Origin: Pyropia haitanensis
Taxonomy: Eukaryota > Rhodophyta > Bangiophyceae > Bangiales > Bangiaceae
Direction of reading: 5' to 3'
NCBI GenBank assembly: GCA_008729055.1
Contig: SDUX01000010.1
Coordinates: 1,240,001 to 1,304,000, forward strand
DNA length: 64,000 nt
The notes below the pieces were generated by a model. That model searched no databases and was not told the origin of the DNA. It saw only the letters and a list, made by a program, of their open reading frames with translations. The translations under genes and the position numbers were made by a program. Shown piece by piece: positions 1-9,184 of this stretch. Position 1 is the stretch's first letter. Each line of letters begins with the position of its first letter.

Positions 1-1
1 G

Positions 2-1630
2 GGGGGATCCCTAGTCGTGGCGGGCTGGACGCAGGGTGCCCAGTTTGGGGCCGCCGCGGGGCGGCGCGACGTGGTCGTGCTGGAGCTCAACGTTACCGGC
101 GCCGGGGGTGGCGGCGGCGTCGTGGGGCCAACGGTGGTCAACGGGGTGCAGTGGGGCACCGCCGCGGACGAACTGGCGTCGGCGGTCGCCATTGCCGCCG
201 ATGGCACCGTCTACGTGGCGGTGCAGCAGACCCTTGGGGCGGCCGCGGACGGTGACGGCACGGCCGACGCGGCCGCTGCGGGCGGCGACGGGGTGACCCG
301 CGACCGGCTGATGGTGTACGCCCTCGACGGGCGGTTGGCACGCCGCCTGGCCGCCGACGGCACCGTCGCGCCCGCCATGGAGGTCCTCGCGCAGTCGTCG
401 TTTGTGGTGGGCAGCATGGCCGCCGGCGCGGCCGGCCGCGTCTACGCGGCTGGCGTGGCGAGCGTCGCGGACGGGCGGCGGGACGACGCGCTGCTGGCAC
501 TCTTCAATTTGACGTCCTCGGCCTCGTCGTCGGCCGGCGGGGCGGCGGCGGCGGCGGCTGCCGCCACGCCCGTCCACAAGGCGGTGGTGGTGTGGAACGA
601 GTCGGCGCCGACTGCGTCGGAGCGGGCCGTGTCGGTGATGGTAGAGCGCGGCGGCAACGTGGTGCTGGTCGGCCACGTGCGGGACCCCGCGTCGGGGGCG
701 GTGGCGCCGTGGGTGATGGTCTATGACCCTCTTGGGCGGCTGGTGTACGGGGACGGTGCGGGGAGCGCGGGCGGCGGCGCCGCGATGGAGCCCCGCAGCT
801 GCGCGCTGGACATTGCGCGGGCGTCCTTTTTCTGCGTCGGCCTCTTGCATGGCCAGGCTGGTGGGGGCGACGCGGGCGCGGCCGCGTTTGGCCGTTATGA
901 TTGGACGGTTGTGCTGCCGTCGGCGGGGGTGACGACTGCTGGCGTGGGTGCGGGCAGTGGGGGTGCAGTCACGGGCAACGGGCTGACGGGCGATGGCGGA
1001 AGCACCGGAGGTGGCGACGGGGGTACCGGCGACCCGTCGTCGGGGGGTGGTGACGGCGGGTCTGGCCTCGACGGCTTCCTCTCCAAGCGCCTGAACGTGG
1101 TGTTGCTGCTGGCCGGGGCGGTGGTGGCAGGGCTCTTGCTGGGCGGCGCCGCGGTGGGCACACTGCTCACCCTTGGCCGCCGCCGCCGGGACGCGGACCA
1201 GGCAATGGCCGAGTCGTACTTTGCCGACGACCTGGCGAGCCCCAAGGGCAGCGGCGGCAGCGGCAGCGCCGGTGCCGCCAGCTCGTCGTCGGCGTCGGTG
1301 GTGCCCGGCGGTGGCGGCAGCGGCGGCGGCACCGCGTGGCACGGGAGCGCGGCCGGGTCGTCGTCGCCGCACCTGCCGGCGCTGCCGACGCTCTTTGCGT
1401 CGGCCGACGCGGCGTCGTCGATAGGGGGGGGGGTCTCCCGCGCGGCGTCGGCGCGCACCCTCCCGCGCCCGCCGTCGACGATTGACCAGCAGCTGTCGGG
1501 GTCGGCGTCCTTCTTTTCCGCGTCGGGGGCCGTGCCGGGCGGCGGCGGTGGCGGCGGGCGCGGCCGGGGTGGGCTGTCGCGGATCGATTCGGAGCTGTCG
1601 GTGGGCTCCCGGTCGTTTTTCAAAAACTAG
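2..1630 (+). CDS. Single-pass membrane protein with repetitive extracellular part (5' end missing)
   Basis: The reading frame is already open at the window edge and ends at the TAG at 1628-1630, so only the C-terminal ~540 residues are seen. The first ~300 residues hold short beta-strand-like repeats of the type 'ADGTVYVA', 'GRVYAAGV' and 'GNVVLVGHV', which resemble blades of SBBP/NHL-type beta-propellers. A Gly/Ser/Thr-rich stalk (nt 963-1075) follows, then one clear hydrophobic segment (nt 1093-1176, rich in Leu, Val, Ala and Gly) ending in an Arg-rich stop-transfer (GRRRRDAD). A Gly/Ser-rich cytoplasmic tail of about 150 residues completes it. This suggests a type I surface protein with an extracellular propeller. 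I do not recognise a named family, and the propeller call is inference from repeat texture. It is convergent with the FKBP gene, about 220 bp away. Confidence 0.6.
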   Translation, partial: GGSLVVAGWTQGAQFGAAAGRRDVVVLELNVTGAGGGGGVVGPTVVNGVQWGTAADELASAVAIAADGTVYVAVQQTLGAAADGDGTADAAAAGGDGVTRDRLMVYALDGRLARRLAADGTVAPAMEVLAQSSFVVGSMAAGAAGRVYAAGVASVADGRRDDALLALFNLTSSASSSAGGAAAAAAAATPVHKAVVVWNESAPTASERAVSVMVERGGNVVLVGHVRDPASGAVAPWVMVYDPLGRLVYGDGAGSAGGGAAMEPRSCALDIARASFFCVGLLHGQAGGGDAGAAAFGRYDWTVVLPSAGVTTAGVGAGSGGAVTGNGLTGDGGSTGGGDGGTGDPSSGGGDGGSGLDGFLSKRLNVVLLLAGAVVAGLLLGGAAVGTLLTLGRRRRDADQAMAESYFADDLASPKGSGGSGSAGAASSSSASVVPGGGGSGGGTAWHGSAAGSSSPHLPALPTLFASADAASSIGGGVSRAASARTLPRPPSTIDQQLSGSASFFSASGAVPGGGGGGGRGRGGLSRIDSELSVGSRSFFKN

Positions 1631-1850
1631 GCGGGGGGGGAGGGGGCGGGACGGGGAGTGGGGAAGGGGGGGTGGACCAAGGAGGGAATGCGACCCCTGC
1701 GGCGCGCGCTCCCCCGAGCGCTGTCGCTGCCACAGTGTGACGCGGGGGACAGAGTGTCGCGGCAACAAAAAGCAATAGCGAGGCGAAGCGCCCACGTGCG
1801 CGGTGTGCTCTCCCCACCCAGGTCGCCCCCCCTCCGCACGGGCCCCCCCC

Positions 1851-2712
1851 TTACTTGTTCAGCCCCAGCAGCTCGACGTCAAAGTAGAGCGTCTCGTTGG
1901 GACCAATCACCCCCCCCGCCCCCCGCGCACCATAGCCAAGCTCTGGCGGAATGACCAGCGCCCGCGAGCCGCCGACGCGCATGCCAGCGACGCCCTCGTC
2001 CCAGCCCTTGATAACCTGCCCGGCGCCGAGGCTGAACCGGAACGGCTTGCCGCGCTTGCGCGACGAGTCAAACACCTTGCCGCCATCGCCTGGCGCCGCG
2101 CCCGTCGAGCCCGTGTAGTGCACCTTGACGAGCACCTTGGCCGTCGCCACCTCCCCGTCCCCAATTTTGACTGCGCCACGCCGCGGCCAGCGAGAGGAGT
2201 TCGGGGGTCGGCCGTGGTAGCGGGGGCAGCGAAGGGCACGGCACGGGAGGGGGACAGACCACAGCAAGTGTCAGGAACGTTGCGGCAAGGCCAGTCGAGT
2301 TCAGTCGTCTGGCGGGATTCTCCTTACGTGCGAGCACCCAGAGCCCCACAGCATGGCCGGCAACGGCGTCCCTCCACAGTCACGCAGAACCGCGTGCTCC
2401 CACCTGCATCCTCCCCCCTCCCCCGCTCCGCCACGTACCATCTTTGTACTTGAGCCCCGACGGCGTCGTCACCCAGTCGCCCTCGGCGTCGGCCGCCCAC
2501 ACGGGGCCGCCGCCAGCGGCGGCCGCCACACCAAGCGCGCCCGCGGCCAGCGCGGCCAGCGCCACGCGCCGGCCGACGGGCTCCGACGCGCCCATCCGCA
2601 CCGCCGCCGCCGCCGCCGCCGCCGGCCGGCACGGCCGCGAGCGGGGCGGCACCGCCCGCGAGGCGGCGGCAGTCTGGAGGCCGCCCGCCGCGACGGGAAC
2701 AAAGGCCGTCAT
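1851..2712 (-). CDS. FKBP-type peptidyl-prolyl cis-trans isomerase, probably thylakoid-lumenal
   Basis: Two exons give a 197-residue protein. Exon 1 is 2712-2439, the intron 2438-2171 has donor GTACGT and acceptor CAG, and exon 2 is 2170-1851; the join restores the strand 'LKYKDVKIGDGE' and is in frame. The FKBP fold catalyses proline cis-trans isomerisation. The residues lining the pocket are all present: HYTG, VFDSS, PFRFSLG, QVIKGWDEG, LGYG and LYFDVELL. The first ~85 residues look like a bipartite transit peptide: a basic Ala/Ser-rich part, then 'GRRVALAALAAG' with a hydrophobic run and a VWA-A cleavage site. That is a twin-arginine lumen signal. The start at 2712 was preferred because an upstream in-frame Met (2826) would add an unneeded 38 residues. 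It is divergent from SPCS1. Confidence 0.88.
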
Positions 2713-3266
2713 GACGCAGCGGGGGGGCGGGGATGCAGGTGGTGGTGATGCAGAGGCGCAGGCGTGGGAGGCGCGCCGCGCGGAGGGCACGGCCAATGCA
2801 GCGCAGTGGGACGGACACGGCGGCACAGCAGGAGACCGAGGCGATGGGTGTACGCTTGCGCGTAGGGGCGATGGAAAGCGAGCAGATGATGGGCAACCGG
2901 ATCCGTCCTGGGAGATGTAATTGGATATAGGCTACTTTTCACTTGCGTAGTCTAAGTTTCTCACGTCCACTCCTCATTGTGAATACAGAAACGTGTCAAC
3001 CTTTCACGACAGAACAGGTCCGACGAAGTCAATCGAGGTGACGTGAAAATTCGTAGCTGCCATCTTGCTGACGCTCGACTCGCGCTGCCATCGCCGACGT
3101 CACCTTGTCGCCCTGCTTGGGCGGGAGGACAAGCGCCGTGGACCAGAGGCGGACATCCGCAGCTCACCTCGAAGGGGCTCTCTTCTACCCCACCTGTTCC
3201 TTTTTTGTGTCCCCGCGCGTTTCGGCTGGCCCCCAAGCCGTGGACTGTGGACGGTGAGAGTGGGCC
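2713..3266. promoter_or_regulatory. Shared intergenic region between FKBP and SPCS1
   Basis: These 554 bp separate two divergent start codons and hold no credible gene. GC content falls in the middle (about 2920-3030). An AT-rich 'GGATATAGG' at 2924-2932 could be a TATA-like element, but nothing else in it is diagnostic. Confidence 0.4.
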
Positions 3267-4007
3267 ATGGACCTCGTAGGACAAGAGCGGTGCGAGCACA
3301 TCTTCCAAGTCGTGCTGCTTGTTTCCTTGGTACGTTTTGCCGTGTCTGGGGCACCTGAGGGAGTGGATGTGTCGCTGCGCTTGATAAAGCGCTTTTTTTT
3401 GCGGTGTCGTTTTCTCGGGCTTCTTTGCGGTTGTGCTTCTCCCCTCGTGGGCGCGCCGTCCGTCACCCAGACACTGGCACTGGCTGCCGCGCTGCGGAGA
3501 TGCCTACTGGTTTTGGTGCGGGGTGGTGGCCGCGGTCCCGCTGGTCATGCGTTTTGTTGCTTACTGACTTTATTTTGTGTGTGTGGGCGCCCTCGTTCAC
3601 GCTTACGGCCCGCCTCCGCTTTGACTGCTTGGTGCACCACACCCTTGGGCTGCTGGTCGTGCCAGGTGGTGGCGTTTGCCGCGGGCTGGGTCCGCGAGTC
3701 CATCGCCCTCTCCTACATTGTGCTGGGCGCAGGCGTGGCGGTGGGTGGCCTCGTTTGCACGCCCAACTGGGGGGTGTTTAACCGCCACCCGTTGACGTTT
3801 GCGTCGGCGGCGGCGCTCGAGGCGGACATGGCGACGGCGGGACCAGACGGCAAGGGCCGGGTGGGTGGCAAGGCGACCGCACCAGATGGCAAGGGCCGGG
3901 CGGGTGGCAAGGCGGCCGCACCAGATGGCAAGGGCCGGGCGGGTGGCAAGGCGGCCGCACCAGATGGCAAGGGCCGGGCGGGTGGCAAGGCGGCCGAGTC
4001 GCGGTGA
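3267..4007 (+). CDS. SPCS1: Signal peptidase complex subunit 1 (12-kDa type) with Lys-rich repeat tail
   Basis: SPCS1 is a small two-helix membrane subunit of the ER signal peptidase complex. Exon 1 (3267-3329) encodes 'MDLVGQERCEHIFQVVLLVSL', which matches the family start. A 336-bp intron (3330-3665, donor GTACGT, acceptor CCAG) follows, and exon 2 (3666-4007) carries the second helix and the family signature 'PNWGVFNRHPLTF'. The spliced protein has 134 residues against roughly 80-105 for most relatives. The excess is a C-terminal tail of four near-identical 13-residue units (DGKGRAGGKAAAP type), strongly basic, predicted to face the cytosol. The intron length is a multiple of three and it has no in-frame stop, so unspliced RNA would encode a 246-residue form. 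The family call is confident; the tail's function is unknown. Confidence 0.85.
   Translation: MDLVGQERCEHIFQVVLLVSLVRFAVSGAPEGVDVSLRLIKRFFLRCRFLGLLCGCASPLVGAPSVTQTLALAAALRRCLLVLVRGGGRGPAGHAFCCLLTLFCVCGRPRSRLRPASALTAWCTTPLGCWSCQVVAFAAGWVRESIALSYIVLGAGVAVGGLVCTPNWGVFNRHPLTFASAAALEADMATAGPDGKGRVGGKATAPDGKGRAGGKAAAPDGKGRAGGKAAAPDGKGRAGGKAAESR
3846..4001 (+). repeat. 39-bp coding tandem repeat, four copies
   Basis: Units start at 3846, 3885, 3924 and 3963. Each encodes 13 residues of the type D-G-K-G-R-(A/V)-G-G-K-A-(A/T)-A-P. The second and third copies are identical, the first differs slightly, and the last diverges only at the stop. This indicates recent in-frame expansion inside SPCS1. Confidence 0.95.
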
Positions 4008-4555
4008 TGGTCGGTGGTTGTGGAGGAGATGAAGCTGGGGGCGCTTGCCGTTGTCCACATGTGCATAAGGTGGTGCGCTCCTGCTGCTGCAGAAGTGGGC
4101 GCGAAGGACGGCAGAGGCTGACGTCTGACGGTCATGTCGCGTGATTGTACCTGAGGCTCGAGTGTTTCGAGCCAAGGCCGGCATCGGGGATGCGCTTTTT
4201 TTTCCTGGGCCTACGTGGGTGCGCACCGACGTGTCTCTGAGACACTGTGCGGGTGAAGCACCCGCTCCTGTGACAGCGAGACGTGACTTGCCCCAAGGCC
4301 TTGTTGCCTGAGAGCGTGTTACTTGGAACCACTTGCTCATGGCGGTGCGGGTCTTAGTGGCAAAGACTGCCGACGTGACTGGAAGCGAGACCGGCTGTGA
4401 GTAGTACCAGCTATTAGACAGTGCTCCTTTCGCGCCGGTGGCAAGTGCACGTTCAACGAATAAAAACAAATAATACCATTGTCGCCACAACAGCCCACGG
4501 CATACGCGAGCAATCTAAACAGAGGAGGGCGGCGCACAACTCCGCCTTGGAGTAC
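4008..4555. other. Convergent intergenic spacer, no gene seen
   Basis: This is the shared 3' flank of SPCS1 (+) and the MysA-MysB gene (-). I see no open frame with coding character. An AATAAAA-like string at 4459-4466 lies near the SPCS1-sense side and may be a polyadenylation element. Confidence 0.4.
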
Positions 4556-7204
4556 CTAAACGCGGCGCACAAGGAGAATGCCCTCCCGGACTGTGAGCAT
4601 CACCTGCTCTACCCTTGTGTCTGCCCGCACCTTCTGGGCAAAGGCGTGGAGCGCTAGCCGCACGGGGTCGTCATCAGCGTACACCAGCGAGCACAGCGCA
4701 TTGTCGGCAAGGATGGTGCCGCCCGGTGCCAGCATCTTGAGGCCCTCCTCATAGTAATGTGCGTAGTTGACCTTGTCGGCGTCCAGGAAGACAATGTCAA
4801 ACTGCTCTCCTGCGTTAGCCATCTCGGTAACCACCTTCATGGCGTCACCGCGAACAAGCTTGATCTTGCTCCCGTCCGCCGAAGCGTCAAAGCACTTCTG
4901 CGCCACGTCGGCGCACTTCTCGTCAAACTCAATCGATACCACCTGCCCATCAGAAGGCAACCCGCCGGCAAAGGCCAGCGCCGAGTAGCCAGTGAACGTG
5001 CCAATGTCGAGCACCCGCTTGGCCTTGGTCATCGACGCCACCATCTTGAGGAACTGCCCTTCGATAGCGCCGACCATGCATGGAGCAAACAGCTCTGCCG
5101 CGACCGTGTCCTTGGCAATCTTGACAAACTCAGACGATGCGGGCGTAGTCATCGCCTGCGCGTACTCCTCGCCGCCATCGTGGAAGAGGGTGGCGTGAGG
5201 GAACGCCGGTGGCTCCTCCGTGTCCTCCATCTCGGTGCCCACCATCGACGCCATGAGCGAGGAGGAGGTGGCCCCCTGGTTGCGCGACACCTGCTGCTTG
5301 GCAATCCAGTCACTGTACACCTCACCGTGGCCGTTGGCAGCGGTGCCGTTGGCAGCGGTGCCGTTGCCATTAGCGGTCGGGACCTCAGACGAAGAGGACT
5401 CCTCGGTAACAGTGGCGGGCACCGCATTGTCGGCGTGCTGCTTGACCGTCGACGGGTCCTCCAGCCCCACGTCACGGCAGTGGGGTTCAATCCCCGCACC
5501 CTCCCGCGGGTAAGCCTTGCACAGCTCCTTGTAGTCAATGAGCGTCGACTCCAGCCGCTCCCGGGTGAGGTCGTTCAGGTACCCGCACTTGCCAATAGAC
5601 CCACGCGGCAGAGGGGCGCACAGGTTGCCACCCCGCTTCTCCGTCATCTTCACCTGCGACTGCCACAGGCTGTTGGGGTTGTCCAAAATGGGGTGCACAA
5701 GCGACAGCCCCATGGTGGAGATAACCTTGAGGATACGGTGGAAGTCCACCTCAGAGATCCAGCCCTCCAGGAAGGACAGGTAGGCGCCATAGCCCATGCC
5801 AATCGAGACTGCATGGCCGTGCAGAAGGCCCGCCTGAAGTTCAAAGCCAGGCGACCAGGTGTGGCCATACGCGTGCGGCCGGCACTGATGCGTCTCCCAC
5901 AGGTTGCCGTACTCGGACCGCACATAGCCGTCCATGGCCTTGGCAATGATGCGCTCCGACAGGACGTCAAAGTAGGAGCCAGACTCCACCCCCTCAATCC
6001 CAAACTTGGACGTCACCAGCTTTTCACCCGCCTCCTCCAGTGCCTCAAACAGGGTGTGGTCCTTGGTCACGGCCATCTTGATAATCTCAGCAATGCCGTG
6101 GCGAATCCAACCCTTCTCCAGCGTACGGAAGAACTGGCGGTCCGTCAGCGTCAGTACAGGGGGGTGGTACGCGCCAAACACGTTCTTGTAGCCAAGCCCA
6201 TCACAGCACGTCCGCGGAGACGGCCCAGCGTCGATACCCGACACGATAGACGTGCACAGCATGACATAGGGGGTATTGCGGTGGTAGAGGGCGCAAGCAA
6301 AGCCACCCACATCGGCCATGACACCGCCGCCAACAATGAGGACAGGCTCATTGCGAGAGACTCGGCAACCCTTCAGGTCCACTAGCATCTTCTCCACCGT
6401 CGAGATGTCCTTGTCCACCTCCATGCAACGGTACGTCAGCTGCACGAGCTCAATCTCGTGCGAGGCAAAGTAGTTGGCCAGCGCCTTGCCGTAGAGCTTG
6501 TCCAGGCGCTCATCCACAACCGCCACGCAACGCTTGAGGGGCTTGTACATGTCCCGCAGCTGGTGGTTCTCGGGGCTAAGCACGTCCCGTACAATCTCAA
6601 TGGTGGTGGTGATGGTGGTAGACATCACGCCTTCAATGCGAGACGAGTCTTCCGACGACGTCACGTGGCCGCTGCCCTGGCGGTAGATGGACGTCGGGTA
6701 CAGCGCGTGAGGGTCATTGTGTAGCAGCCACTCGGCATTTTCCTCATAGATGGCCTTGAGGTCCGCGCTGGCCGTCTTGCCAATGATCAGGTTCTTGACC
6801 AGCTCAGTGCACAGCTTCTCGCTGGCCAGCACTCGCTCGGCCAAGGCGTTCCAGGGCTTGGCCGCCACTGCATCACCCGACGCCACCACACCCGCCAGGA
6901 CCTGCGTCAGCTGCCCAGCGGGGAGGTTGTAAAAGTACTTCAGCTGCTTGAGCGACCGCAGCATGCGCAGGTCCTTGATGTTGGACGAGAAGTCCGCCGC
7001 GACCGATCCGTCAAAGACATCCGCCCGAGAGCAGCGCAGCAGAAAGGTGGACAGGGCCGGCGACGCAAGCACGGCCTTCAGGGCCGCCGTCGCATCGCCA
7101 TCAGGCACCGTCACGCCAGCCTCCTGAACGTCAGCCACGAACGCAGCAAAATGCTTGGGCTGCACCTCCTGCGCGCCCACCGTCTTGTCAAGAGTGATAT
7201 GCAT
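4556..7204 (-). CDS. mysA-mysB: MysA-MysB fusion: 2-demethyl-4-deoxygadusol synthase plus O-methyltransferase
   Basis: Intronless, 882 residues from the Met at 7204, which sits in a good context (CTCACCATGC); the frame is open for 29 more codons upstream. Residues ~1-590 are a sugar-phosphate cyclase of the dehydroquinate-synthase superfamily. The NAD-binding 'GGGVMADVGGF' is near 290-300, the DDGS-type signature 'GIDAGPSPRTCCDG' near 322-335, and metal-ligand His segments 'PHAYGHTWSPG' (~443) and 'LLHGHAVSIGMG' (~460) follow. A linker rich in Ser, Asn, Gly and Ala (about 600-630) joins it to a class I SAM methyltransferase (motif I 'LDIGTFTGYSA' at ~732, 'VFLDADK' at ~805), CCoA-OMT-like. 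In characterised cyanobacterial pathways MysA converts sedoheptulose 7-phosphate to demethyl-4-deoxygadusol and MysB methylates it to 4-deoxygadusol. Predicted cytosolic. It is divergent from the MysC-MysD gene. Confidence 0.95.
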   Translation of the reverse strand: MHITLDKTVGAQEVQPKHFAAFVADVQEAGVTVPDGDATAALKAVLASPALSTFLLRCSRADVFDGSVAADFSSNIKDLRMLRSLKQLKYFYNLPAGQLTQVLAGVVASGDAVAAKPWNALAERVLASEKLCTELVKNLIIGKTASADLKAIYEENAEWLLHNDPHALYPTSIYRQGSGHVTSSEDSSRIEGVMSTTITTTIEIVRDVLSPENHQLRDMYKPLKRCVAVVDERLDKLYGKALANYFASHEIELVQLTYRCMEVDKDISTVEKMLVDLKGCRVSRNEPVLIVGGGVMADVGGFACALYHRNTPYVMLCTSIVSGIDAGPSPRTCCDGLGYKNVFGAYHPPVLTLTDRQFFRTLEKGWIRHGIAEIIKMAVTKDHTLFEALEEAGEKLVTSKFGIEGVESGSYFDVLSERIIAKAMDGYVRSEYGNLWETHQCRPHAYGHTWSPGFELQAGLLHGHAVSIGMGYGAYLSFLEGWISEVDFHRILKVISTMGLSLVHPILDNPNSLWQSQVKMTEKRGGNLCAPLPRGSIGKCGYLNDLTRERLESTLIDYKELCKAYPREGAGIEPHCRDVGLEDPSTVKQHADNAVPATVTEESSSSEVPTANGNGTAANGTAANGHGEVYSDWIAKQQVSRNQGATSSSLMASMVGTEMEDTEEPPAFPHATLFHDGGEEYAQAMTTPASSEFVKIAKDTVAAELFAPCMVGAIEGQFLKMVASMTKAKRVLDIGTFTGYSALAFAGGLPSDGQVVSIEFDEKCADVAQKCFDASADGSKIKLVRGDAMKVVTEMANAGEQFDIVFLDADKVNYAHYYEEGLKMLAPGGTILADNALCSLVYADDDPVRLALHAFAQKVRADTRVEQVMLTVREGILLVRRV

Positions 7205-9184
7205 GGTGAGGGCAAGTGAGATGCAATGCAGCACCTGCCCCGGCGCACCGTTGGGGGGGGCAAGCGTAGCAGTGACCGGGCGAGCACACAAGCGAGGTGG
7301 AGCAGACCAGGCGTCACTGCCGACACGGCCAAAACCACGGCACCAAGTACTACAGTATTGCTCAGTGGGGTGTGGGGTGTTGCGGCTGTGGGCGCTCCTG
7401 GGGTCTTCAGCGGAAACAGGCCGAACGAGCCTGTCTGTCGCTGGCTACCAACGGAGCGCCTCCCCAGCTGCCCTCTAAAACCCACAAAACACGCCCCCTG
7501 ATCCGGCCGGCGGCGGGCGCCTCCAGTGGCCACTTGGGAGGCCACCCCACGCGCGCAGCCCGCCTGCGGCGGTCCCCCGTTTCCTGCCACGGCCGCCCCG
7601 CCAAAGCTGGGCCAGCACCGGCGGTGGCGGCCGTGGAGGCAGGGTGGCGGGGCGGCGGGCCGCGGCCGGCGGCGGCGGCGGCCGACGACCGCAAGCAGCA
7701 AGCGCCGCCGTGCCATCCAGCGCCCACTCGACGGCCACAACGGGCCTGCAGCGACGGCGGCGGCTGGCCCGCAGCGGACGGTGGGGACACGCTCGACCCG
7801 CCGCCCGAGGCCAGCTGCCACGCCAACCACGAGATGGGCGCGTGGAATCTGTGGGACAGGGCCCCGCCTGCCTGCCGGCGGCCTCGGCACCGTGACGAGG
7901 GTTTGGGCGACGGCGGCGGCTGCCGGCGGCGGCCACCGCATAGCAATAAGTGAATGGTTCTGCCGCCGGCGAAGCCTTCAGGGTGGCGGATCGGGACGAC
8001 GGCGCAGGCGGGCTCGGGCGCGGGGGCCCCACAAGTGCAGGACCCTGGCTGTCATCGCCGTCGTGGGGTACACGAAACGAGCAGAGTGTGCGGAGCTGTT
8101 ATTGTATTCCGTCGAGAGCCGCGGCGGGGATGCCGCCGCCGGCCGACGAGCGGTGCACCCCAGACGGAATATACCAATGGTGGGAAAGCGGCGCGTGTAG
8201 CCACGAGGGGCGCCGGCTGCGACCGCGACAGCGCTTCGCCAGCCACGTCTCGGCCACGGCACCAAACCGATGGCGGTCCGAGCTTCCTGAGCGTGGCCAA
8301 TCAGCTGTCAGGTTCAGGTGCACCAATAGTCCGTAGTGAAGCGGGGCACACCAGCAACGCCGAGCACGGACGACGGCGCTTGCGGGGAAAATTCATTGCC
8401 TGTGTGGGGGCTCGAGTGAGCCAGCCTGCACGCCGGGCCTGCGCTCCCGAGCAGACTCGTTGCGTGTGCCCGCCGCGGTGGGGCTACTCCGACGTTGTAC
8501 GGTGGCCGTCGTGCGTGCAAGTGCGTGCAGGCAGGGGGGCTTGTCCGAAAGGCTGCGCTGACGATGCCGCAACTGGCTGCAACAGATTTTAGGGTTTGGC
8601 TTCGCATTCCGCCTCCCCGCGGGCCGCCGTCTGCCGCGTCGAACCAATGGCTCAGGCGGTGGTCACCCTCCATCCCCCCCCCCTGCCCGCAGCGATCGTT
8701 CAAGCACACCCCCGATCTTGGCGCGCAGACGTTCTATTCCGCAATAGCCAACGTGCGGCTGGCGCACGGCGCCCACCGTCGGCGACGGCGGACGCCGGCG
8801 GTCAACGCCCGGCCGCTGCCGGCGGCCGCAATCCATCGGCTGGGCGCGCCGCAGCGCCTGGGGCGTGTCTGGCCCCCCATTTTGCATCGCGGCAGATGTG
8901 CCGGCGGAGGGATTGGCTGGGGGCGGCCGGCCGGTGGAGCGCGGTGGGCTGCGTGGAGCCGCAACCGCGACAGCTGCAGCATCCGTCGCAGCCGCGGGTG
9001 GCGCACGACTTGGCTCCTTTTGCTCACCCGCGAGCGCGCGCGAGACGCCATCTACCTGCACCTCCGCTTCAGGAGGCGACTCGTACACTGCCCCGCCCAC
9101 TGTCGCCTCCGCCTCTCAACGCGGTCGGCATCCCAACCCCCCCTCCCTCCCCCCAGCTGACTGTTCCACCTCCCCGGGCTGACG
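7205..9184. promoter_or_regulatory. 2-kb shared promoter region of the two MAA genes
   Basis: This interval separates the divergent starts of the two sunscreen genes. The open frames in it are Gly/Arg/Pro-rich readings with no recognisable domain. CCAAT boxes occur at 8174-8178, 8297-8301, 8323-8327 and 8644-8648 on the + strand, and one (ATTGG) at 8912-8916 on the other. Such boxes are NF-Y sites in other eukaryotes. A bidirectional promoter is inferred from the layout only. Confidence 0.5.

Noticed and set aside
4757..6385. 542-residue plus-strand frame opposite the MysA-MysB gene
   Set aside because: It is the antisense reading of a firmly identified gene and is His/Arg/Val-rich, as such shadows are.
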